DNA of 64,000 nt. Origin: Klebsiella sp. RIT-PI-d (GTDB lineage: Bacteria; Pseudomonadota; Gammaproteobacteria; Enterobacterales; Enterobacteriaceae). Where the stretch lies: positions 1,860,001 to 1,924,000 of the forward strand of contig NZ_LGIT01000009.1 of NCBI RefSeq assembly GCF_001187865.1. Direction: 5' to 3'. Positions 10,620-21,553 of the stretch are shown here, in pieces. The notes below the pieces were generated by a model. The model made no database searches. It saw only the letters and a program-made list of their open reading frames with translations, and was not told the DNA's origin. The number at the start of each line of letters is the position of its first letter. Within the stretch, counting starts at the first letter, position 1. Both the position numbers and the translations under genes were made by a program.

Positions 10620-11630
10620 TTATTTTTTACGCGCGTATTTCAGGGAATCCAGCGCCACGGCAAAGATAATAATGCCGCCTTTGATGATGTACTGCCAGTA
10701 CGGGTTAACGCCGATATAGGTCAAACCATAGTTAATGACGGTGAAGATGATCACACCGGTAACCACGCCGAAGACCGTTCCCACCCCGCCGCTGAACGAC
10801 ACGCCACCCACTACGCAGGCCGCGATAGCATCCAGTTCATACATAAAGCCGAGGTTATTGGTAGCCGAACCGATACGCCCGGCCTCCAGCAAACCGCCAA
10901 ATGCGTAGAACACGCCGGAAAGCGCATAAATCATTAGCAGGTTCAGCGCCACGTTAACACCGGACACTTTCGCCGCTTCCGGGTTGCCGCCAATCGCAAA
11001 AATGTTTTTACCAAAGCGGGTTTTGTTCCACAGGATCCAGACAAAGGCTACGGCAATCAGCGCATAGAAGGTAATGTAAGAGAGGCGGAAACTGCCCAGC
11101 GCCACAAACCCCTGGGTGAAGGTTGAGAAGCCACTGTCAAAACCGGAAATCGGTGATGCGCCGACAAAATCGTAATACAGGGAGTTGATACCGTAAACGA
11201 TGATCATCGTGCCGAGAGTGGTAATAAACGGCGTTACGTTCAGATAAGCGATGATAATACCGTTGACCAGACCGATAACCGCGCCAATCGCACAAACAAT
11301 CAGGATCACCACGAAAATCGGCATGGTCGCCATTTCCGGGAAGACTTTGTTGGCATTTTCCATCGATTGTAACAACGTTGCAGCGACTACCGCAGCCAGA
11401 CCGACCTGACGACCTGCGGAGAGGTCTGTACCCTGGGTAACAATCAGTCCTGCCACGCCCAGCGCGATAATAATACGCACGGATGACTGCGTCAGAATAT
11501 TACTCAGGTTCAGCAGACTTAAGAACGTCGGATCCTGGAAAATAATAATGGCCAATAAGACTAAAAGAACGACGTAAATACCGCCCTCTTTCAGGTACGT
11601 GAGAAAGCTTTTTTTATTTAACGCACTCAT
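10620..11630 (-). CDS. mglC: Galactose/methyl-galactoside ABC transporter permease MglC
   Basis: A 336-residue polytopic membrane protein of the ribose/galactose permease family (BPD_transp_2). Family hallmarks include GLIVTQGTDLSAG near residue 65 and IFAIGGNPEAAKVSG. As a dimer it forms the inner-membrane channel for galactose and methyl-galactosides with MglA and MglB. It is the last gene of mglBAC, 15 bp after mglA, and ends at a strong terminator. Confidence 0.97.
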   Translation of the reverse strand: MSALNKKSFLTYLKEGGIYVVLLVLLAIIIFQDPTFLSLLNLSNILTQSSVRIIIALGVAGLIVTQGTDLSAGRQVGLAAVVAATLLQSMENANKVFPEMATMPIFVVILIVCAIGAVIGLVNGIIIAYLNVTPFITTLGTMIIVYGINSLYYDFVGASPISGFDSGFSTFTQGFVALGSFRLSYITFYALIAVAFVWILWNKTRFGKNIFAIGGNPEAAKVSGVNVALNLLMIYALSGVFYAFGGLLEAGRIGSATNNLGFMYELDAIAACVVGGVSFSGGVGTVFGVVTGVIIFTVINYGLTYIGVNPYWQYIIKGGIIIFAVALDSLKYARKK

Positions 11631-11645
11631 GAGGAGCCCCTGATC

Positions 11646-13166
11646 TTAAAGGTGCAAAGACGCAAGACGGAGAATTTCGTTTTGCGTTGTGGTTTTAGTG
11701 TCAACAATTCCGGAAACAAGACCATTGCTCATTACCAGGATACGGTCAGTGATCCCCAGCAGTTCAGGCATTTCAGAGGAGATAATAATGATCCCTTTGC
11801 CTTTTTTAGCCAGTTCCGCAATCAACTGATAGATTTCGAACTTCGCCCCCACGTCGATGCCACGAGTAGGTTCATCAAGCATCAGGATTTCCGGCTGTGT
11901 TAATAGCCAGCGACCAATGACCACTTTTTGCTGGTTGCCGCCAGAAAGCGAGCCAATCTGCGTCCGGTGTCCCGGTGTTTTAACGCGCATGGCGTCGATA
12001 ACCCACTGGGTATCACTTTTCATGCGTGAGTTATCCAGCAGCCCGACCTTATTTTTGTAATTTTGAATATTCGAAATAAGTGAGTTAAACCCAATATCCA
12101 GATAAGCATAAATACCGGTTGAACGTCTTTCTTCGGTCACCAGGGCAAAACCGTGATTAATAGCCTCGTTAGCACTGTGGTTATTAATCTTTTTACCGTG
12201 CAGGTTGATTGTGCCGGCTGATTTTTCACGGATACCAAAAAGCGTTTCCACAATATCAGTACGCTTCGCCCCGACCAGACCGGCAATCCCGAGAATTTCG
12301 CCTTTATGTAAATCAAAAGAGACATCGCGGATAGAAGGCTGACGCAGGGAAGTCAGATTGCGAACTTCAAGAATAACCTCTCCGGGTATATTCTCACGGT
12401 TCGGAAAGCGCTGGTTGAGCGAACGTCCAACCATCATGGCGATGATCTTGTCCATATCCAGCCCTTCCAGAGGCTGAGTGGCAATCCACTGACCATCGCG
12501 CAGAATAGTAATTTCATCACACAACTGGAATATCTCTTCCATTTTATGGGAGATATAAACGATACCGCAGCCGCGATCTTTCAATTTACGAATGATAGTA
12601 AAAAGATGCCCAACTTCTTTTTCCGTTAATGACGATGTTGGCTCGTCCATAATGACGATTTTGGCATCATAGGAGAAGGCTTTGGCGATCTCAATCATTT
12701 GCATTTGCGACACGGACAGGGTGCCGACGCGCGCCCGTGGATCGATATTAATATCCAGCTCGTCAAAAATCGCTTTCGTATCGCGGTACATTTTGTCCTG
12801 ATCGACAAACATACCTTTGGTGGGATAACGTCCCAGCCACATATTATCCATAACCGAGCGTTGTAATACCAGGTTCAGCTCCTGGTGTACCATCGAGATG
12901 CCGTTCTCCAGCGCCTCTTTTGCCGAATGGAAGTCGATCTCTTTGCCCTGAAAAATAATACTCCCGGAATCTTTTTGATAGATCCCGAAAAGGCATTTTA
13001 ATAATGTTGATTTACCCGCACCGTTCTCTCCCATTAATGCATGAATAGAGTGAGGACGAACTTTTAAATTAACATTATCGAGTGCCTTAACGCCGGGAAA
13101 GGACTTGTTGATATTGCTCATTTCCAACAAGAATTCGCCTGACGACTCTGTGTTATTGCTGACCAT
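11646..13166 (-). CDS. mglA: Galactose/methyl-galactoside ABC transporter ATPase MglA
   Basis: A 506-residue protein with two fused ABC domains. The first has Walker [10 protein letters not shown] and signature LSVSQ; the second has a degenerate P-loop (GLVGAKRTD) but the classic signature LSGGNQQ, as usual in this sugar-importer class. It hydrolyses ATP to drive galactose uptake. The frame is open 19 codons further 5', but the ATG at 13166 gives exactly the known 506-residue length. Confidence 0.97.
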   Translation of the reverse strand: MVSNNTESSGEFLLEMSNINKSFPGVKALDNVNLKVRPHSIHALMGENGAGKSTLLKCLFGIYQKDSGSIIFQGKEIDFHSAKEALENGISMVHQELNLVLQRSVMDNMWLGRYPTKGMFVDQDKMYRDTKAIFDELDINIDPRARVGTLSVSQMQMIEIAKAFSYDAKIVIMDEPTSSLTEKEVGHLFTIIRKLKDRGCGIVYISHKMEEIFQLCDEITILRDGQWIATQPLEGLDMDKIIAMMVGRSLNQRFPNRENIPGEVILEVRNLTSLRQPSIRDVSFDLHKGEILGIAGLVGAKRTDIVETLFGIREKSAGTINLHGKKINNHSANEAINHGFALVTEERRSTGIYAYLDIGFNSLISNIQNYKNKVGLLDNSRMKSDTQWVIDAMRVKTPGHRTQIGSLSGGNQQKVVIGRWLLTQPEILMLDEPTRGIDVGAKFEIYQLIAELAKKGKGIIIISSEMPELLGITDRILVMSNGLVSGIVDTKTTTQNEILRLASLHL

Positions 13167-13299
13167 AGCTATACCTGGCTGCGATAGTGTTATTCCCGCT
13201 GTCTGCCGTGGCGCGCACAACACGCCCCCCGACTACGTCAGGATATGTCTTTGTCATAGGTAATCGGGCGCACCAGCGCGCGCCCAAAGTTAAAAAAAC

Positions 13300-14298
13300 T
13301 TATTTATTGCTGAACTGGGACAGGTTGTCTTTATCCACGCCGACATACGGAATGCGGACGATTTTATTTTCAATTTTCCAGTTAGTGCCATCTGCCGCAG
13401 GTTTACCGGCCGCCAGATTTTTCGCTAAATCGAAAGTGGCTTTAGCCTGGTTGTTAGCATCGTTCAGTACCGTACCGGCCAGTGCACCGGATTTCACCAG
13501 CGCCAGCGCTTCTGGCAGAGCATCGACGCCGAATACCGGAACGCTGCTCTTATTGTGTGCTTTGAGAGCTTCTACGGCACCCATTGCCATGGCGTCGTTG
13601 TTAGCAATCACCACTTCGATTTTGTTAGCGTTAGGACCGGACAGCCAGGCATCCATTTTGTCTTTCGCCTGAGCGGTATCCCACATGGCAGTATCCAACG
13701 CCAGCTGCTGAGTCTTAATGCCCTTGTCGTTCAGCTCTTTAATAACGTAGGTAGTACGCGCTTCAGCATCCGGATGACCCGGTTCACCTTTCAGCAGAAC
13801 GAACTGAATTTGACCGTCTTTGTTCAGATCCCAACCCTGGTTTGCTGCCCAGTGTTTGGCGATCAAATCACCCTGAATAATGCCGGATTCTTTAGAATCG
13901 GTGCCGACATAAAACGCTTTGTCATAGCTGTCCAGCGCTTTACGGGAAGGTTCTTTGTTGAAGAAAACGATAGGGACATTTTGTCCGCGCGCTTTCTCAA
14001 TAACGGTGCCTGCTGCTGCCGGGTCAACAAGGTTGATGGCCAGCGCTTTCACGCCTTTGGCCAGCAATACGTCAATCTGGTCGTTTTGCTTAGACTGGTC
14101 ATTCTGCGAGTCATTCATCAGCAGTTGAACATCCGGGGTTTCTTTAGCATCGCGCTCAATGGCTTTACGCACAACAGACATAAAGTTGTCGTCATACTTA
14201 TAAATCGTCACGCCAATACGGGTATCGGCAGCGTGAGCAGCCGCACCAAATAACATGCTTGCCATCACAGCAGACAGGGTAAGCACCTTCTTATTCAT
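13300..14298 (-). CDS. mglB: Periplasmic D-galactose-binding protein MglB
   Basis: A 332-residue periplasmic binding protein. It has a Sec signal peptide (ending AAHAADTR) and a two-lobe Peripla_BP_4 fold with galactose-contacting stretches such as [10 protein letters not shown] and FGVDALPEA. It delivers galactose/glucose to MglAC and is also the ligand sensor partner of the Trg chemoreceptor. It is the first gene of the operon, and the leader carries a CRP site and a GalS operator. Confidence 0.97.
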   Translation of the reverse strand: MNKKVLTLSAVMASMLFGAAAHAADTRIGVTIYKYDDNFMSVVRKAIERDAKETPDVQLLMNDSQNDQSKQNDQIDVLLAKGVKALAINLVDPAAAGTVIEKARGQNVPIVFFNKEPSRKALDSYDKAFYVGTDSKESGIIQGDLIAKHWAANQGWDLNKDGQIQFVLLKGEPGHPDAEARTTYVIKELNDKGIKTQQLALDTAMWDTAQAKDKMDAWLSGPNANKIEVVIANNDAMAMGAVEALKAHNKSSVPVFGVDALPEALALVKSGALAGTVLNDANNQAKATFDLAKNLAAGKPAADGTNWKIENKIVRIPYVGVDKDNLSQFSNK

Positions 14299-14517
14299 GG
14301 TATCTCCGGTTTTTGTTATGCAGGGTAGTACGGGTGAATAATGGTGGCAGGCAGCGCCTTAAGGAGGATTACTGCATGCCGAATTCACTTTTAATGTTCT
14401 GCCTTCCGTTTTCGGTAATGCTCCAGTAATGCGCTTTATTATGTGTTACAGGTCCGTTCGCTATGGCTCGTGTTGTAAAACACCGTTACATAGTGTTTCA
14501 GTCTTGCAAACGATGTC

Positions 14518-14577
14518 ATCATAGCTATCGTGTTGTTAAGATACTGTGAATTTACTCACAAATTGAAAACGGTTACA
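14518..14577 (-). promoter_or_regulatory. mglB promoter with CRP site and galS/galR operator
   Basis: Reading toward mglB: a perfect 14-base Gal operator (TGAAAACGGTTACA, plus-strand orientation) at 14564-14577, a full CRP match TGTGA-ATTTAC-TCACA at 14545-14560, and a -10 TATGAT at 14518-14523. If transcription starts near 14511, CRP is centred at -41.5 and the operator at about -60, the known E. coli mgl arrangement. Confidence 0.8.
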
Positions 14578-14587
14578 TCACGGAAAA

Positions 14588-15613
14588 CTATAAGTTAGTG
14601 ATCGGCCCCACAGTTTGTCGATGGGCGACAGAATGGCGTCTGACGAGGGTGGGCATAAAGCAGTGAGACGCATTGCGATCCAGCTTACCTGCGGCCCCAA
14701 GTAGTGCCAGCTCGGTAGCCAGTTTGGCCATAGAGGCGATGGGATAGCGCACCGTCGTCAATTGTGGATCGGTATAGCGCGCCAGTGGAATATCATCGAA
14801 AGCAATGAGTGACAGATTCTGCGGAACAACAATGCCATTATCTTTCAACGCCGTCAGCGCACCTGCGGCCATACTGTCATTATAAGCAAATACCGCCGTC
14901 AGCCCGGAGTTACGTCCAAGCAGTTCCACCATAGCAGCCTCACCGCCCTGCAAATCGGGTGATCCAACGCCGACCCAGCTCTCTGGCGGAACAATGTCCT
15001 GCTCAGCCAGCGCCCGTAGCCACCCGGCTTTGCGCATATCATCATCTTCAATGCTGTGGCTGGAGCCAAGATAGCCGATACGTTGATGCCCATGATTAAT
15101 TAGCATTTTCGTCGCCATATGCGCACCGCTGATATTATCAAGGCATACACAACGGTGGGCGAAGCCGGGAACAATGCGGTTAATGAGCACCATGCCGGGA
15201 ATATGCTGCATGAAGTCGCTAAGTTCATCGTCGCTCAGTGCTTTAGAGTGAACAATAAGCGCGCTACAGCGCTGACGAATCAGCACTTCAATGGCGTTAC
15301 GCTCTTTTTCCGCTTCATGATAACTATTCCCGATCAGCAAATACTTCTGATTTTGCTGAGCCACCATGTCCACGGCTTTCACCAGCGCACCGAAAAAGGC
15401 ATCCGATACATCCATGACAACCACGCCAATGGTATCGCTGGCCTGGGTTGCCAGCGCCTGCGCGTTCGCATTAGGACGGTATCCAAGCTCTGAGACGGCA
15501 CGCATAACGGTGTCGCGGGTCTCAGGGCTGACCAGCGCGCTATTATTCAGGACTCTTGAAACGGTCGCGACGGAAACCCCCGCCTGACGGGCGACATCAC
15601 GAATGGTGATCAT
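14588..15613 (-). CDS. galS: LacI-family repressor GalS (galactose isorepressor)
   Basis: A 341-residue LacI/GalR regulator. The N-terminal helix-turn-helix with hinge is visible ([19 protein letters not shown]), followed by a periplasmic-binding-protein-like effector domain. GalS represses mglBAC and itself in the absence of galactose. It lies directly upstream of mglB in the same direction; its stop codon is about 10 bases from the mgl operator. Its own promoter region has a matching operator and CRP site. Confidence 0.95.
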   Translation of the reverse strand: MITIRDVARQAGVSVATVSRVLNNSALVSPETRDTVMRAVSELGYRPNANAQALATQASDTIGVVVMDVSDAFFGALVKAVDMVAQQNQKYLLIGNSYHEAEKERNAIEVLIRQRCSALIVHSKALSDDELSDFMQHIPGMVLINRIVPGFAHRCVCLDNISGAHMATKMLINHGHQRIGYLGSSHSIEDDDMRKAGWLRALAEQDIVPPESWVGVGSPDLQGGEAAMVELLGRNSGLTAVFAYNDSMAAGALTALKDNGIVVPQNLSLIAFDDIPLARYTDPQLTTVRYPIASMAKLATELALLGAAGKLDRNASHCFMPTLVRRHSVAHRQTVGPITNL

Positions 15614-15675
15614 TTATCACCACCCGGTTGTAAATTGCAGCGACTCACGGCCACCCCCTGTGATTAGCAAGGGCT

Positions 15676-15737
15676 TATTCTGGCAGCGATAAGACGATGA
15701 CTACGTGAGAGAGGTCACACAGATGAAAGCGGTTACA
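15676..15737 (-). promoter_or_regulatory. galS promoter with CRP site and auto-operator
   Basis: A perfect Gal-operator match TGAAAGCGGTTACA lies at 15724-15737 and a 9/10 CRP match CGTGA-GAGAGG-TCACA at 15704-15719. A weak -10 (AGAATA, minus strand) lies at 15676-15681. Spacing is the same as at the mgl promoter (operator about 19 bp upstream of CRP), supporting autoregulation by GalS. Confidence 0.7.
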
Positions 15738-15768
15738 TTCATTTTGTTAATGATTGTGATCCAGATCG

Positions 15769-16926
15769 TTATCTGGATGTACCGGAAAATGATACCCCTG
15801 AAGCACGTATGGTTAATTGCCGCCACAGCCATTCCACCGGTCCCTGACGGTAATAACGCAGCCAGACAGCGGAGAAGAGGATATTCACCAGCCAAATAGC
15901 CGGCACAAAAGCCAGCAGCTGCCAGCGGGTGAATTTCATAAACAGATCGAAATGCCAGAACAAGGTGGTGCAGAGAAGCGTTTGCAGCAGATAGTTACTC
16001 AGCGCCATGCGCCCTACCCGGCTGATGGCAGCTGTCAGCCGAAAGCGGCATAGCTGTGGCCAGAAGCCATACGCCAGCGCTGCATAGCCGATAGCCTGAA
16101 ACGGAGCACTCACTTCACGCGGAGCCTGTAACAGGAAGGCACACCAGCGATAATTCCAGCCGGTATACCACTGAATAACGATGCCGGGTACGTTAACAAT
16201 GACGCCGATACTTATCAGTATTATGCCGGTACGACGGTAGTGCGAGAGACTAAACTGCCCTTTCAGCCAGCCGCTGCGCATTAATGCGGCGCCGATAAGC
16301 ATCATCCCGGCCAGCTGCCAGCCATACTGTGCACCCAGCGCCAGTAAATTATTCGACAGCATATCCAGACGGTTACTGATGGCCTCAGACCCGCCCTGAA
16401 TGCGCCAGTAGTGCTCATATTGCAAATTAGCCATATCCGGCACCCACGACCGTGGATTGCCCTCTCCGGCGATGACGCCCAGCAGGAGCAAAACGCCAAT
16501 ACCCATTACATAGAGTGCAACACCGGTATTAAAAAGCGCCTTGTTGTTTGACGCATCGCGGATCATCCGCCAGCATACCAGGCCAATCAGCGCATAGGCC
16601 AGCAGGATGTCGCCTTCCCAAAAAAATAGCACGTGCAGGAAACCCAGCAGCGCCAGTAGCGTTAATCGCGACTGGATCCAGCGTTTACCGCGCGCCAGCA
16701 GCAGTTGCAGCCCGGCACCAAAGAGCAGGGCAAACAGCGTAAGAAATTTAACCTGGGCGAGCAGATCGAGTATTGCCCAGGTCCAGGCATCGCTGCGGGT
16801 GATTTCGCCATACCACGCAGGATTAAGATAGGCCGCCTTCGGCAAACCGAACGCGGTAATATTCAGCAGCAAAATACCGAGAATCGCCACGCCACGCACA
16901 AAATCCAGCGTAATATTTCGTTCCAT
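15769..16926 (-). CDS. yeiB: DUF418-family inner-membrane protein YeiB
   Basis: A 385-residue polytopic membrane protein. The N-terminus (LDFVRGVAILGILLLNI) and C-terminal RQGPVEWLWR are the hallmarks of the DUF418/YeiB family. Function is unknown; DUF418 proteins share a layout with acyltransferase-like membrane proteins. It follows folE in the same direction with 27 bases between them, so folE-yeiB is a likely operon. Confidence 0.93.
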   Translation of the reverse strand: MERNITLDFVRGVAILGILLLNITAFGLPKAAYLNPAWYGEITRSDAWTWAILDLLAQVKFLTLFALLFGAGLQLLLARGKRWIQSRLTLLALLGFLHVLFFWEGDILLAYALIGLVCWRMIRDASNNKALFNTGVALYVMGIGVLLLLGVIAGEGNPRSWVPDMANLQYEHYWRIQGGSEAISNRLDMLSNNLLALGAQYGWQLAGMMLIGAALMRSGWLKGQFSLSHYRRTGIILISIGVIVNVPGIVIQWYTGWNYRWCAFLLQAPREVSAPFQAIGYAALAYGFWPQLCRFRLTAAISRVGRMALSNYLLQTLLCTTLFWHFDLFMKFTRWQLLAFVPAIWLVNILFSAVWLRYYRQGPVEWLWRQLTIRASGVSFSGTSR

Positions 16927-16953
16927 GGTGCCTCTTTTGCCTGATGAATACGA

Positions 16954-17622
16954 TCAGCTGCGATGCCTCACCGCGCGCAGGAACTCCTGACGGGTATTCT
17001 GGCTCGACTTGAACAGTCCGCCCAGAGAGGTTGTGGTAGTGGCACTGGTGGCATCACGAATGCCGCGCGCTTTAACACAATAATGCACTGCATCAATAGA
17101 TACCGCGACATTATTGGTGCCCAGCAGCGTTTGTAGCGCCGTCAGGATCTGCTGCGTCAGACGTTCCTGAACCTGAGGACGCTGGGCAAAAAACTGCACA
17201 ATGCGGTTAATTTTGGACAGGCCAATCACCGACTCTTTCGGGATATAGGCGACCGTCGCATGACCATCAATGGTCACAAAATGATGTTCGCAGGTGCTGG
17301 TCAGCGTGATATCCCGCACCGTCACCATTTCATCCACTTTCATTTTATTTTCAATAACGGTAATTTTCGGGAAATTGGCGTAATCCAGCCCGGAAAAAAT
17401 TTCGTCAACGTACATTTTGGCGATACGTTTTGGCGTTTCCATCAGGCTGTCATCGCTCAGATCGAGATTTAGCAGCTGCATAATTTCGGTCATATGCCCG
17501 GAAATCAGGCGTTTTCGGGTATCGTTGTCCATATCGTGCACCGGCGGGCGCAGAGGCGTTTCCAGCCCGCGAGCAACCAGCGCTTCATGAACAAGTGCAG
17601 CTTCTTTACTGAGTAATGACAT
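16954..17622 (-). CDS. folE: GTP cyclohydrolase I
   Basis: A 222-residue type I GTP cyclohydrolase. The zinc ligands Cys111 and His114 (STCEHHF) and Cys182 (HYCVKARG) are all present. The enzyme converts GTP to dihydroneopterin triphosphate, the first step of folate synthesis. The frame is open 33 codons further 5', but the ATG at 17622 gives the exact E. coli length with ribosome site GGAGAA. It probably heads folE-yeiB. Confidence 0.97.
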   Translation of the reverse strand: MSLLSKEAALVHEALVARGLETPLRPPVHDMDNDTRKRLISGHMTEIMQLLNLDLSDDSLMETPKRIAKMYVDEIFSGLDYANFPKITVIENKMKVDEMVTVRDITLTSTCEHHFVTIDGHATVAYIPKESVIGLSKINRIVQFFAQRPQVQERLTQQILTALQTLLGTNNVAVSIDAVHYCVKARGIRDATSATTTTSLGGLFKSSQNTRQEFLRAVRHRS

Positions 17623-17726
17623 CGTTATAGTTCTCCGGCAGGTGTGACTGCCTTTGCCTTGATTGAGCAAAGTGCGTACATATTGTGCGTGAGGCGGCGC
17701 ACATAATCCAGTATTCACCATATTAA

Positions 17727-18875
17727 TTATTGCAATTGCTGTTGCCTTTGGCTATGCGGTTTCCATACCAGTGCGCCGGCAATCAGCAATGCTATACCCG
17801 CCACGCCCAGCGCAGGCTCCAGACGGTGAGTCAGCCAGCTTGATAATGCTGACGTCATCGGCCCCACTAACTGGCCAACGGCATAGACCGTGGTCAGCAA
17901 CCCGGCCATATAGCGAGTGTGATCCGGAGCCAGCTCGCGACCATACTGTAATGAGAGCTGAAGCGCGCAGAGAAAACCGCCGCCCACCAGTACGGCACCG
18001 AGCACCAGACCCGTCATGCCAGGAACAAGCCAGGCAGCCAGCACGCCTGCCGCCTGCAACCACAGTACGACGGCCAGCCGCTGGTAGCTGTGGCCCACAT
18101 TGCGCATGAGAATACTGAGTGCAATACCCACGATCGCTGCCGCGCCGAATAACGGCCAGACGAACTGGGCTAACACGCTCCCCGGAAACCGCAGCGCCGC
18201 CATCTGCGACAAAAATGTCGCAGGTAAAATATAGCCAAAACCGGCGAGAGCATAACTCCAGACCAGCCGTTTCAGATCGGCCGTCAATATCAGCGGGACA
18301 GGGACTTCACCGCGGCGATGCAGCGCACCGGGACGAGGTAAATAGCGGGCAATAAAAGCAATTAAAATCAGCGCCAGCAGGCCATAGATGAGCCAGGCAT
18401 CGGATGCGTTTACGGCTTTGGCCTGAATGGCCACCGCCAGCAAACCGGTCATCACAATACCGCCTCCCGGCCCGGCGAACACGGCTGCACTCAGGCCGGG
18501 ACGCCCCAGACGGGAGAGCTGTTCGTTAGTCCAGCCGGCTATCATTACCATTGTCCAGCCGCTCATTGCGCCAATAGCGAAACGCAGCGCGCCGTGTACC
18601 AGCGGATTATCGGCCAGCGCCGAGAAAAAAGTCAGCGCTATAACGCCAAAAATACCGATGTAGAGCCGCAGTTCGACATGGCGATGGGCGCGCATGGCAT
18701 CCCACGCGCCAGCCAGATAGCCCAGATAATTTATCGCTGCCACCAGCCCGGCGCTGGTAAGGGTAAGCTGTCCATCGGCGATCATCAGCGGAACCTGAGG
18801 CGTAAAAGCAAAGCGCCCTATTCCCATTGCGACGACCAGAACAATAAAGCCGCTGAACGCGATCCGCAGCGCCAT
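17727..18875 (-). CDS. YbfB/YjiJ-family MFS transporter
   Basis: A 382-residue, very hydrophobic protein with about twelve helices in the MFS pattern. The first helix [16 protein letters not shown] carries the G-x-GRFA-[FY]-TP signature of the YbfB/YjiJ (MFS_4) group. The substrate is unknown; export of small molecules is typical. The Met at 18875 was chosen over an upstream one because AGGTGG precedes it at good spacing. It sits between folE and divergent yeiG, which are direct neighbours in K-12, so it is an inserted accessory gene. Confidence 0.82.
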   Translation of the reverse strand: MALRIAFSGFIVLVVAMGIGRFAFTPQVPLMIADGQLTLTSAGLVAAINYLGYLAGAWDAMRAHRHVELRLYIGIFGVIALTFFSALADNPLVHGALRFAIGAMSGWTMVMIAGWTNEQLSRLGRPGLSAAVFAGPGGGIVMTGLLAVAIQAKAVNASDAWLIYGLLALILIAFIARYLPRPGALHRRGEVPVPLILTADLKRLVWSYALAGFGYILPATFLSQMAALRFPGSVLAQFVWPLFGAAAIVGIALSILMRNVGHSYQRLAVVLWLQAAGVLAAWLVPGMTGLVLGAVLVGGGFLCALQLSLQYGRELAPDHTRYMAGLLTTVYAVGQLVGPMTSALSSWLTHRLEPALGVAGIALLIAGALVWKPHSQRQQQLQ

Positions 18876-19011
18876 GTCCACCTCAGGTGTTAATGTAAAG
18901 TTATGTTTATGATGCAATATGTGTGAGTCATGGGGAAGTGAAAATTACTCACCGCAGGTGAATCGCCTGTATGATGTTAAAATGTTTTTACATTATGACC
19001 AGGGAGCCTCT

Positions 19012-19848
19012 ATGGAACTGCTCGAAGAACACCGCTGTTTTGAAGGCTGGCAGCAACGCTGGCGGCACGACTCTACCACGCTGAAGTGCACCATGACATT
19101 CAGCATCTTTCTCCCGCCGCCGCGCCAGGCTACCCCGCCACCGGTACTGTACTGGCTGTCGGGTTTAACCTGCAATGATGAAAACTTTACCACTAAAGCC
19201 GGCGCCCAGCGCGTTGCGGCTGAGCTGGGTATCGTACTGGTGATGCCGGACACCAGCCCACGCGGTGATGAGGTGGCCGATGATGAGGGCTACGATCTGG
19301 GCAAAGGCGCGGGGTTTTACCTTAACGCCACGCAACCGCCGTGGGCGGCCCATTATCAGATGTACGATTATTTACGCGATGAATTGCCTGCGCTGATCCA
19401 GGATAAATTCAGCGTCTGCGATCGCAGCGCGATTAGCGGCCATTCAATGGGCGGCCACGGCGCATTAATCATGGCGCTGAAAAACCCCGGTAAATACACC
19501 AGCGTGTCGGCCTTCGCGCCTATCGTGAATCCGCTTAACGTGCCGTGGGGCCAAAAAGCGTTCAGGGCCTATCTGGGCGAAGATACTGCTGCCTGGCAGG
19601 CGTGGGATAGCTGCGCGTTAATGCAGACTGCTGCGCAAGAACACCGTATACCGATGCTTATCGATCAGGGCGACAGCGATCAGTTCCTTGCCGATCAGCT
19701 TCAGCCTGCACGTCTGACAGAGGTCGCAAAAGAGCGCAACTGGCCGCTGACCCTGCGCAGCCAGCCGGGATACGATCATAGCTACTATTTCATTGCCTCA
19801 TTTATTGAGGATCATCTGCGCTTTCACGCCGGTCATCTGCTGAAATAA
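19012..19848 (+). CDS. yeiG: S-formylglutathione hydrolase YeiG
   Basis: A 278-residue esterase-D/S-formylglutathione hydrolase with an alpha/beta hydrolase fold. The nucleophile elbow GHSMGGHG has Ser145, and the Asp in DQGDSDQF and the His in GYDHSYYF complete the triad. [10 protein letters not shown] is the family's oxyanion-region signature. It hydrolyses S-formylglutathione to formate in formaldehyde detoxification. The frame is open 31 codons upstream; the chosen ATG has AGGGAG before it and matches the known start. Confidence 0.95.
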   Translation: MELLEEHRCFEGWQQRWRHDSTTLKCTMTFSIFLPPPRQATPPPVLYWLSGLTCNDENFTTKAGAQRVAAELGIVLVMPDTSPRGDEVADDEGYDLGKGAGFYLNATQPPWAAHYQMYDYLRDELPALIQDKFSVCDRSAISGHSMGGHGALIMALKNPGKYTSVSAFAPIVNPLNVPWGQKAFRAYLGEDTAAWQAWDSCALMQTAAQEHRIPMLIDQGDSDQFLADQLQPARLTEVAKERNWPLTLRSQPGYDHSYYFIASFIEDHLRFHAGHLLK

Positions 19849-19883
19849 AAAAAGCCCGGCAGTGTATTTCATCTGCCGGGCTT
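19846..19883. terminator. Bidirectional terminator between yeiG and lysP
   Basis: An 11-bp perfect stem AAGCCCGGCAG / CTGCCGGGCTT with a 10-base loop. On the minus strand it is followed by a long T-run (seven T's), making it a strong lysP terminator. Confidence 0.85.
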
Positions 19884-19902
19884 ATCATCTTCTCAGGAAG
19901 CG

Positions 19903-21372
19903 TTATTTCTTGAATCGTTCCGGGAAGTGCATATCCCGGTAACTCACAAAGTGCGTCCCTTTGCTGAACTTATAACCGAACCAGATAAGAAGGAATAGCG
20001 GGATACCGATATAGGTCGCCGCAACGCTGCCCCAGTCAATAGTATCGTTAAGGAACGCTTCATAGTTCTGGCCCAGAGTAATGATCAGACACAGTACAAA
20101 AGCGAAGATCGGACCGAATGGGAAGAAGCCAGAACGGTACGGCAGATCGTTAATATCGTTGCCCTGCAGCACATAGCCACGACGGAAGCGATAGTGGCTG
20201 ATCGCAATCCCAAGCCACGCAATGAAGCCGGTCATGCCGGACGTGTTCAGCAACCACAGATAAACGGTTTGGTTACCAAACATGGAGGTCAGGAAGCATA
20301 AACCGGCTACCACGGTGGTGGCATACAGCGCATTACGCGGCACACCGCCTTTTGACAGCCGGGAAAAAATACGCGGCGCTTTACCATCGCAGGCCAGGGT
20401 GTACAGCATACGGGTCGAGGCATACATACCTGAGTTACCGGCCGACAGTACTGCGGTCAGGATCACCGCATTCATGACCGCCGCCGCAGACAGCAGACCG
20501 GCGTGCTGGAACACCAGGGTGAACGGGCTGACGCTGATATCTTTCACGTCATTACGCAGCAGGCTCGGATCGGTATACGGGATAATAAGGCTGATTATCA
20601 GGATCGCGAAGACATAGAACAGCAGGATACGCCAGAAGACCTGACGCACCGCGCGCGGAATGTTTTTCTCCGGCTCTTCAGATTCCCCGGCGGCAATACC
20701 GATAAGCTCCGTGCCCTGGAAAGAGAAGCCAACAATCATTGCCACACCGATCATCGCCGCAAATCCCCCGGCGAATGGCGCTTCGCCAATGCTCCAGTTA
20801 CTCCAGCCTGCCGGCTTAGCGCCCTGGAAAATCCCGAGGATCATCATAACGCCGACGATAATAAAGATAATGACCGTCGCAACTTTAATCAGCGAGAACC
20901 AGTATTCTGCTTCACCGAAGCCTTTTACCGAGATGTAGTTCAGCAGGAAAATCACGCATAAAAACAGCGCGCTCCAGATCCAGCCGGGCGTATCCGGGAA
21001 CCACCAGTTCATGACCAGCTGCGCGGCAACCAGATCGACGGCGATGGTGACCGCCCAGTTATACCAGTAGTTCCAGCCCAGCGCGAAGCCAAAGCCTTCT
21101 TCGACATATTGCTGCCCGTAAGTGGCAAAAGAGCCGGATACCGGCATATATGCCGCCAGTTCACCCAGACTGGTCATCAGGAAATAAACCATCAACCCAA
21201 TCAGAATATAAGATAATAGCGCGCCACCGGGGCCGGCCTGAGAAATTGTCGCCCCGGAGGCAACAAATAAACCTGTACCAATAGAGCCGCCAATGGCAAT
21301 CATCGTCAGGTGACGCGCCTTCAGTTCGCGACGTAACGCGGGCGCTTGTGTGGTTTTATTTTGCGAAACCAT
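19903..21372 (-). CDS. lysP: Lysine-specific permease LysP
   Basis: A 489-residue amino-acid permease (APC superfamily, twelve helices). The first helix block AIGGSIGTGLFVASGATISQAG is the family signature (quoted in part). LysP imports lysine with protons and in E. coli also restrains CadC, the cadaverine activator. The frame is open 23 codons further 5'; the Met at 21372 gives the E. coli length. yeiE lies upstream in the same direction after 181 bp. Confidence 0.96.
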   Translation of the reverse strand: MVSQNKTTQAPALRRELKARHLTMIAIGGSIGTGLFVASGATISQAGPGGALLSYILIGLMVYFLMTSLGELAAYMPVSGSFATYGQQYVEEGFGFALGWNYWYNWAVTIAVDLVAAQLVMNWWFPDTPGWIWSALFLCVIFLLNYISVKGFGEAEYWFSLIKVATVIIFIIVGVMMILGIFQGAKPAGWSNWSIGEAPFAGGFAAMIGVAMIVGFSFQGTELIGIAAGESEEPEKNIPRAVRQVFWRILLFYVFAILIISLIIPYTDPSLLRNDVKDISVSPFTLVFQHAGLLSAAAVMNAVILTAVLSAGNSGMYASTRMLYTLACDGKAPRIFSRLSKGGVPRNALYATTVVAGLCFLTSMFGNQTVYLWLLNTSGMTGFIAWLGIAISHYRFRRGYVLQGNDINDLPYRSGFFPFGPIFAFVLCLIITLGQNYEAFLNDTIDWGSVAATYIGIPLFLLIWFGYKFSKGTHFVSYRDMHFPERFKK

Positions 21373-21553
21373 AGGAAAATACTGTCCATCCGTCAATCGA
21401 GGCGCGATTGTAGCAGACCAAACGGCTCTCATCCGGCACAAATGCGCAGTTATAAGAGAGCTTCATGATCCTGTCGGGATTATAAGTAAAGCAGTCGCTT
21501 TACCTTCTGGCGAGTTATTCGAACAGACAATAACAGGCGTGAAGAAAGCAACA

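Noticed and set aside
14461-14500. Second Gal operator near the mglB leader (ACACCGTTACA)
   Set aside because: Only about 7 of 10 fixed positions fit the operator pattern and one half-site is poor.
15705-15899. Small plus-strand frame between galS and yeiB
   Set aside because: It begins in the galS control region and runs antisense into the yeiB 3' end; the galS operator and CRP site explain its first part.
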